A stretch of 11,777 nucleotides of DNA from an uncultured Rikenellaceae bacterium (GTDB lineage Bacteria > Bacteroidota > Bacteroidia > Bacteroidales > Rikenellaceae): positions 1 through 11,777 of the forward strand of contig CAMRVW010000063.1 in the NCBI GenBank assembly GCA_947054185.1, in the 5' to 3' direction. Position 1 is the stretch's first letter. The number at the start of each line of letters is the position of its first letter. A model generated the notes under the pieces. That model saw only the letters and a list, made by a program, of their open reading frames with translations, did no database searches and was not told the origin of the DNA. This document shows positions 6,727-11,777 of this stretch, piece after piece. The position numbers were made by a program, and so were the translations under genes.

Positions 6727-9700
6727 ATGAAATCCAATTTCTTCATAGACCACCCCGTCTTCTCAATGGTGCTCTCCATAGTGATAGTCATTGTCGGCTT
6801 AATCGGCCTTACGATGCTGCCCGTGGACCAGTATCCGCAGATCACCCCGCCGACCGTGCGCATAAGCGCCAGTTACCCGGGCGCCAGTGCGCTGACGGTA
6901 TCGCAGGCTGTCGGCACACCCATAGAGCAGGAGTTGAACGGCACACCGGGCATGATATACATGGAGTCGAGCAGTTCCAACTCGGGCGGATTCTCAGCAA
7001 CGGTCACCTTCGACATATCGACCAACGCCGACCTTGCGGCAGTCGAGATACAGAACCGTGTCAAGCTGGCAGAGTCGCGTCTGCCTGCCGAGGTGGTGCA
7101 GAACGGCATCACCGTCGACAAACAGGCAGCAAGCCAGCTTCTGACCCTGGCCCTCACGTCGTCAGATCCCAAATTCGACGAGATATACCTCTCTAACTTC
7201 GCCACAATGAACGTGCTCGACATGTTGCGTCGTGTGCCGGGCGTGGGGCGCGTATCCAATGTCGGCAGCCGCTATTACGCCATGCAGATATGGCTCAAGC
7301 CCGACCGACTCTCCAACTTCGGACTCACGGTGTCTGACATCCAGGCCGCCCTCAAAGACCAAAACCGCGAGTCGGCCGCTGGTGTGCTCGGCCAGCAGCC
7401 CGTAACCGACGTCGACATAACCATACCCATAGTGACGCAGGGGCGACTTTCGCAACCGTCAGAGTTTGAAGAGATTGTGATAAGGGCAAATGCCGACGGG
7501 TCTATAATACGTCTGCGTGACGTGGCCCGCATATCGCTCGAGGCATCGTCATATACCACCGAGAGCGGCATGAACGGCAGCAACGCCGCCATATTGCGCA
7601 TATACATGCTTCCGGGGGCAAACGCCATAGAAGTGGCCGAGAATGTCAAAAAGGAGATGCAGCAGTTGAGCAAGAATTTCCCCGAAGGCATCGATTACGA
7701 GATACCGTTGGACGCCACCGAATACATATCAGACTCGATACACGAGGTTTACAAGACCCTCTTCGAGGCACTCATACTGGTCATTATTGTGGTGTACCTG
7801 TCGTTGCAGAGCTGGCGCGCCACTGTCATACCCATCATTGCCGTGCCCATATCGCTGATAGGCACATTCGGATTCATGCTGATATTCGGATTTTCGCTTA
7901 ACCTGCTGACCCTATTGGGTTTGATACTGGCCATAGGCATTGTGGTGGACGACGCCATAGTGGTGGTCGAAAATGTCGAGCGCATAATGGAAGAGGAGCA
8001 CCTGAGCCCTTACGAGGCCACCAAAAAGGCCATGAGCGGACTTACCGGCGCTATCATCGCCACCTCGCTCGTGCTCTGTGCCGTGTTCGTGCCGGTGAGC
8101 TTCCTAAGCGGCATAACGGGGCAGCTTTACAGGCAGTTTACGATAACCATTGCCGTGTCGGTGCTAATTTCGACCGTCGTGGCACTGACGCTAAGCCCCG
8201 TGATGTGTTCGCTCGTGCTCAAACCGGCCAACAGGTGGAAAAAGAAGAACATCGTTTTCAGATACATAAACCACTGGCTTTACATAGGCAACAAGAAGTA
8301 TATCAAGATTATACGACGAACCATGAGTGTGCCGCGGCGCGTAATCGCCGGTTTCGGCATGGTGCTGGTGGCCATATTCGTGATAAACAAGTTGATGCCC
8401 TCGAGCTTCATGCCCCCCGAAGACCAGGGCAACTTCAAGATAGAGCTTGAACTGCCCGAGGGGTCGACTCTCGAACGCACCCGTCAGGTTACAAAACGGG
8501 CCATGGACTATCTGGCCACACGTGACGATGTGGCCTATCTGCTCGACGTGACAGGCACCAGCCCCCGTGTCGGTTCCAACCAGAGCCGAAGCAGCGAGAT
8601 AACGGTGGTGCTCAAACCGTGGAAAGAGCGTAAGGGTTCGAACATAAAACAGATAGCCGACGAGGTCAAAAGAGAGCTTCGCGCCTATCCCGAGTCGAAA
8701 GTATATGTCACCACCCCACCCGTCATTCCGGGTCTCGGCACTTCAGGCGGCTTCGAGATGCAGCTGGAGGCTCGCGGCGACGCCTCTTACGACGATTTGG
8801 TGCGCGCCACCGACACCCTGCTCTATTACGCCTCGCAGCGCAAGGAGATTACCGGCGTCTATTCGTCCATGCAGTCGGAGATACCGCAGCTCTATTTCGA
8901 CATAGACCGCGACAAAGCCAAGATGTTGGGTGTGCCCATGTCTGACATATTCTCGACCATGAAGGCATACACCGGGTCGGTATATGTCAACGACTTCAAC
9001 ATGTTCAACCGCATATATCGCGTCTATATCCAGGCCGAAGCCCCCTATAGGGTCGATCGCGACAACATCAACCTGTTCTTCGTAAAAGGCGCGGGCGGCA
9101 CCATGATACCGCTAACCTCGCTCGGCACCACCAGTTACACGACAGGCCCCGGCACCATGACCCGATTCAATATGTTCAACACAGCCAAGATAGGCGGCGA
9201 GGCGGCATCAGGGTATAGTTCCGGCGAGGCAATGGAGATTATGGAGCAGATAGTGCGCGAACATCTGCCCTCCAACATAGGTGTGGAATGGAGCGGCCTG
9301 TCATATCAGGAGAAGAAGGCCGACGGCAAGACGGGGCTTATTCTCGGGCTGGTGTTCCTGTTCGTGTTCCTGTTCCTGGCCGCTCAATACGAGAGCTGGT
9401 CGGTGCCCATATCGGTAATGCTGTCGTTGCCGGTGGCCGCGCTCGGCGCATACATAGGTACATGGGTGTGCGGGCTTGACAACGACATATATTTCCAGAT
9501 AGGTCTTGTGATGCTTATAGGTCTTGCGGCCAAAAACGCCATATTGATAGTGGAGTTTGCAAAGGTACAGACCGATGCAGGCGCCGATGTGGTCGAGGCG
9601 GCCATAAACGCGTCGCGTCAACGTTTCCGCCCCATACTCATGACCTCGCTGGCATTCATCCTGGGCATGCTCCCCATGGTGTTGGCATCAGGCCCCGGGT

Positions 9701-9861
9701 CGGCAAGCCGTCAGGCCATAGGCACGGGCGTATTCTTCGGCATGTTGCTCTCGATAACTGTGGGCATTGTGTTGGTGCCGTTCTTCTTCGTACTGATATA
9801 CAAGCTCAAAGAGAGACTCGGCAGCTTTTTGAAACGGCACAAAAAAGAGAAGGTTATTTAA
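6727..9861 (+). CDS. RND efflux pump, inner-membrane permease (HAE-1/AcrB family)
   Basis: 1044 residues, the normal length for AcrB-type proton-driven multidrug exporters, which work as trimers. The start at 6727 gives Met-Lys-Ser-Asn-Phe-Phe-Ile-Asp-His-Pro, matching the usual N-terminus of the family; an in-frame ATG at 6685 would add 14 residues and is less likely. Transmembrane helix 1 is at about residues 10-30. Two large periplasmic loops (about 30-335 and 560-865) flank the central helices. The proton-relay residues are present: Asp408-Asp409 in Val-Val-Asp-Asp-Ala-Ile-Val, Lys936 in Ala-Ala-Lys-Asn-Ala and Thr973 in Leu-Met-Thr-Ser-Leu, equivalent to AcrB Asp407, Asp408, Lys940 and Thr978. 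The pump should therefore be functional. Substrates are not predictable in detail; the family exports antibiotics, bile salts, dyes and detergents. It lies between its adaptor and its outer-membrane partner. Confidence 0.97.
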   Translation: MKSNFFIDHPVFSMVLSIVIVIVGLIGLTMLPVDQYPQITPPTVRISASYPGASALTVSQAVGTPIEQELNGTPGMIYMESSSSNSGGFSATVTFDISTNADLAAVEIQNRVKLAESRLPAEVVQNGITVDKQAASQLLTLALTSSDPKFDEIYLSNFATMNVLDMLRRVPGVGRVSNVGSRYYAMQIWLKPDRLSNFGLTVSDIQAALKDQNRESAAGVLGQQPVTDVDITIPIVTQGRLSQPSEFEEIVIRANADGSIIRLRDVARISLEASSYTTESGMNGSNAAILRIYMLPGANAIEVAENVKKEMQQLSKNFPEGIDYEIPLDATEYISDSIHEVYKTLFEALILVIIVVYLSLQSWRATVIPIIAVPISLIGTFGFMLIFGFSLNLLTLLGLILAIGIVVDDAIVVVENVERIMEEEHLSPYEATKKAMSGLTGAIIATSLVLCAVFVPVSFLSGITGQLYRQFTITIAVSVLISTVVALTLSPVMCSLVLKPANRWKKKNIVFRYINHWLYIGNKKYIKIIRRTMSVPRRVIAGFGMVLVAIFVINKLMPSSFMPPEDQGNFKIELELPEGSTLERTRQVTKRAMDYLATRDDVAYLLDVTGTSPRVGSNQSRSSEITVVLKPWKERKGSNIKQIADEVKRELRAYPESKVYVTTPPVIPGLGTSGGFEMQLEARGDASYDDLVRATDTLLYYASQRKEITGVYSSMQSEIPQLYFDIDRDKAKMLGVPMSDIFSTMKAYTGSVYVNDFNMFNRIYRVYIQAEAPYRVDRDNINLFFVKGAGGTMIPLTSLGTTSYTTGPGTMTRFNMFNTAKIGGEAASGYSSGEAMEIMEQIVREHLPSNIGVEWSGLSYQEKKADGKTGLILGLVFLFVFLFLAAQYESWSVPISVMLSLPVAALGAYIGTWVCGLDNDIYFQIGLVMLIGLAAKNAILIVEFAKVQTDAGADVVEAAINASRQRFRPILMTSLAFILGMLPMVLASGPGSASRQAIGTGVFFGMLLSITVGIVLVPFFFVLIYKLKERLGSFLKRHKKEKVI

Positions 9862-9885
9862 TTTAAGAGGCAAAAAACAAGTTGT

Positions 9886-11361
9886 ATGTCAACGACAATG
9901 ATAAAAACAGTCATGGCGACAGTGGCCGTATTGGTGTGCCAGTCGTGCATGATAGGCAAAAAATACAAGAGTCCCGAGCTCGACATGCCGGCCCGTATTG
10001 CCGAAAATGAAACCGACACATCATCTTTCGCCGATATGAAGTGGTGGCAGATATATGGCGACCCCACCCTGCAAAAGCTTATAAGACAAACCATTGACAA
10101 CAACAAAGATATGCTTATAGCCGCATGGCGCGTGGAGGAGTTGCGACGACTGCAACGGGTAAACACCGCGGCATTGCTCCCTTCTGTGGGCGCCGATGTG
10201 TCGGCCTCGCACGAAGCGGAGAATTACGGCGGCAATAACCTCGACAAGTCAACCACATACAATGCCAAATTGCGTTTTAACTGGGAGTTGGATCTTTGGG
10301 GTAATTTGCGTTGGGCGCGCCAGAAAGGCATCAACGACTATCTGCAATCGGTCGAGGCGCGGCGGGCGTTGCGCATGACATTAGTGGCAGAGGTGGCGAC
10401 CGCCTATTTTGAGATTGTCGCCCTCGACAACGAGCTCGCCATTGTGCGACAGACGCTAAACACACGTCAAGAGGGAGTCAGACAGGCCAAAATAAGGTTT
10501 GAAGGCGGCCTGACATCTGAGATATCATATCGTCAGGCTCAGGTGGAGTTGGCCAGAACGGCCACCCTGATACCCGAACTCGAACGTAAGATTGCCGCCA
10601 AAGAGAACCAGATAGCCCTATTGGCCGGACAATACCCCAACAAGGTGGCCAGAGGCGTGATGTTGAACGAGACCATCATACCGGACAGCCAGTTGCCGAC
10701 AGGATTGCCTTCGGAATTACTCAAAAGACGTCCCGACGTACGCGAGGCCGAATACAGGCTCAAAGGAGCCAATGCGCTGGTGGGCGTGGCATATACCGAC
10801 ATGTTTCCTAAGATCACCATATCAGGTCTTTACGGCTTGGAGATGGAGAACAATTTCGCCGAGTTTTTCCGATCGCCATACGGTTATGTCAGCGGTCAGT
10901 TGCTGGCCCCGCTCTTTTCATGGGGCAAATTACGCGCCAAATACAAAGCGCAACAGGCAGCCTATATCCAAGAGACCGAGAGATATAAGAAGACCGTGCT
11001 TACAGTGTTCAGAGAGGCCAACGACGCTATCGTGGCATTCAACAAGGTGCGAGACGCACTTGTCACCAAACGACGACTTGAGCAGGCTTCACGCAGTTAC
11101 ATCGACCTTGCACGCCTGCAATACATCAACGGCGTCATAGGCTATCTCGACGTGCTCGATGCACAACGAGCCTATTTCGACGCACAGATAGGCCTGAGCA
11201 ACGCCATTCGTGACGAACAAATTGCCATGGTGCAACTATATAAGGCTCTCGGTGGCGGCTGGTACACAGACGACCACGAAGAGTCCGACCTGCACGCTCC
11301 AACCTCAGACGAGCCGCAGAAAAACAAAAAGGATCGCCGGACCGTTAAAAACAAAAATTAA
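9886..11361 (+). CDS. Outer-membrane efflux channel lipoprotein (TolC/OprM, NodT-type)
   Basis: 491 residues. This trimeric outer-membrane channel completes the tripartite pump. The N-terminus is a lipoprotein signal with Cys21 (Cys-Gln-Ser-Cys followed by Met-Ile-Gly-Lys-Lys-Tyr) in the position where OprM-type proteins are lipidated. Two OEP repeats follow: the first, at about residues 64-250, has the strand motif Trp-Glu-Leu-Asp-Leu-Trp-Gly (about 132-138); the second, at about 275-460, has Pro-Leu-Phe-Ser-Trp-Gly-Lys-Leu (about 340). The family usually ends near Leu-Tyr-Lys-Ala-Leu-Gly-Gly-Gly-Trp; here a charged tail of about 30 residues follows. The start is 24 nt after the pump stop, so the genes are co-transcribed. 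A second ATG at 9898 would also give a good signal peptide. No clear hairpin terminator follows. Confidence 0.96.
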   Translation: MSTTMIKTVMATVAVLVCQSCMIGKKYKSPELDMPARIAENETDTSSFADMKWWQIYGDPTLQKLIRQTIDNNKDMLIAAWRVEELRRLQRVNTAALLPSVGADVSASHEAENYGGNNLDKSTTYNAKLRFNWELDLWGNLRWARQKGINDYLQSVEARRALRMTLVAEVATAYFEIVALDNELAIVRQTLNTRQEGVRQAKIRFEGGLTSEISYRQAQVELARTATLIPELERKIAAKENQIALLAGQYPNKVARGVMLNETIIPDSQLPTGLPSELLKRRPDVREAEYRLKGANALVGVAYTDMFPKITISGLYGLEMENNFAEFFRSPYGYVSGQLLAPLFSWGKLRAKYKAQQAAYIQETERYKKTVLTVFREANDAIVAFNKVRDALVTKRRLEQASRSYIDLARLQYINGVIGYLDVLDAQRAYFDAQIGLSNAIRDEQIAMVQLYKALGGGWYTDDHEESDLHAPTSDEPQKNKKDRRTVKNKN

Positions 11362-11637
11362 AACCTTAGTCTCAGGACTTTCGCACTTTGCCTTTTGTGA
11401 TAAACTCACCTATCGAAAAAGATGCGGGCAAGAATTTTGGTATCTATTCTGACTATTTATGGTGCTAACAGTTCGCCTTATGCGTCATAAATTACAAAAC
11501 GACAGTGCAGCGACACCAACATGTTCCACATAACCACCTGACAATAAGCAATAACACAATTATCTTACAAAAAATTTGTCTGATTTTTTGGTATCTAAAA
11601 AAATTGTATCTATCTTTGCATCGTCAAAAAGACAAAA
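11362..11637. other. 276-nt intergenic region before the tRNA gene
   Basis: An AT-rich stretch with no credible gene. It contains the tRNA promoter at 11587-11618. A 12-nt direct repeat, TTTTGGTATCTA, occurs at 11435-11446 and again at 11586-11597, where it overlaps the tRNA -33 element. A weak 4-nt inverted repeat (AGTC/GACT) lies near 11370 and is too short to call a terminator for the efflux operon. Confidence 0.6.
11587..11618 (+). promoter_or_regulatory. Bacteroidota-type promoter of the tRNA-Phe gene
   Basis: TTTG at 11587-11590 and TATCTTTG at 11611-11618 match the -33 and -7 elements with a 20-nt spacer, an ideal arrangement. Transcription would start a few bases before the tRNA 5' end at 11638. 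Confidence 0.8.
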
Positions 11638-11710
11638 GGTGCCATAGCTCAGTTGGTAGAGCAAAGGACTGAAAATCCTTGTGTCCCCGGTTCGATTCCT
11701 GGTGGCACCA
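11638..11710 (+). tRNA. tRNA-Phe (anticodon GAA)
   Basis: 73 nt with a full cloverleaf. The acceptor stem GGTGCCA/TGGCACC has seven pairs; the D arm is GCTC/GAGC; the anticodon stem AAGGA/TCCTT encloses the loop CTGAAAA with anticodon GAA at 11671-11673; the T loop is TTCGATT. The T stem CCCGG/CCTGG has one C-T mismatch at its middle pair (11688 and 11700). The discriminator base is A, and the 3' CCA is not encoded (CCC follows), so it would be added after transcription. Confidence 0.97.
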
Positions 11711-11724
11711 CCCAAGCAAAGATT

Positions 11725-11762
11725 AAATCGCTAATTCTTACAGAGTTGGCGATTTTTCTTTT
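11725..11762 (+). terminator. Intrinsic terminator after tRNA-Phe
   Basis: AAATCGCTAA (11725-11734) pairs with TTGGCGATTT (11746-11755), ten pairs including one G-T, with an 11-nt loop and a T-rich tail to 11762. It starts 15 nt after the tRNA and should end its transcript, making the tRNA a single-gene unit. Confidence 0.8.
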
Positions 11763-11777
11763 AGTCACTACAGGGCG

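Noticed and set aside
5947..6753. Minus-strand open frame of 268 codons opposite the adaptor
   Set aside because: It lies over a complete, well-conserved adaptor gene on the other strand, and its His-rich product matches no known pattern.
11422..11490. 22-codon open frame with a hydrophobic middle
   Set aside because: It is short enough to occur by chance and has no ribosome binding site, promoter match or sign of conservation to support it.
11638..11777. tRNA-Phe as an attachment site for an integrated element
   Set aside because: tRNA genes are common integration sites, but only 67 nt follow here. They contain the terminator and show no repeat of the tRNA 3' end and no integrase.

Overview
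The window looks like chromosomal DNA of a Bacteroidales bacterium. The evidence is a BspA-type leucine-rich-repeat lipoprotein, a serine-type sulfatase, little sign of Shine-Dalgarno sequences, and promoters matching the Bacteroidota pattern (TTTG, then about 20 nt, then TAnnTTTG). Coding DNA is moderately GC-rich with frequent ATA isoleucine codons, and the intergenic gaps are AT-rich. I cannot name the genus with confidence.

Left half, all on the minus strand. Positions 60-2174 encode a 704-residue cell-surface lipoprotein built from 23 LRR_5 repeats. A 432-nt gap rich in inverted repeats separates it from a two-gene unit: an S1-family sulfatase (3584-5083), followed 68 nt downstream by a helical lipoprotein of unknown function (2607-3515). 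A good promoter lies just upstream of the sulfatase, and a clear intrinsic terminator follows the lipoprotein, so the two are probably co-transcribed.

Right half, plus strand. From a divergent intergenic region (5084-5412) runs a complete tripartite RND (HAE-1 type) efflux operon: periplasmic adaptor (5413-6576), inner-membrane pump (6727-9861) and outer-membrane channel lipoprotein (9886-11361). Together they would form an envelope-spanning, proton-driven exporter of hydrophobic or amphiphilic compounds. No regulator gene is present, but two dyads in the divergent region are candidate operators. A tRNA-Phe(GAA) gene follows (11638-11710) with its own promoter and terminator.

I found no CRISPR array, transposase, integrase, phage gene, toxin-antitoxin pair or recognisable defence system. 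The genes are mostly ordinary. The points worth a second look are the internal 549-nt duplication in the LRR gene, the structure-rich gap at 2264-2496, the dyads upstream of the efflux operon, the unusual 150-nt gap inside that operon, and the uncharacterised lipoprotein paired with the sulfatase.
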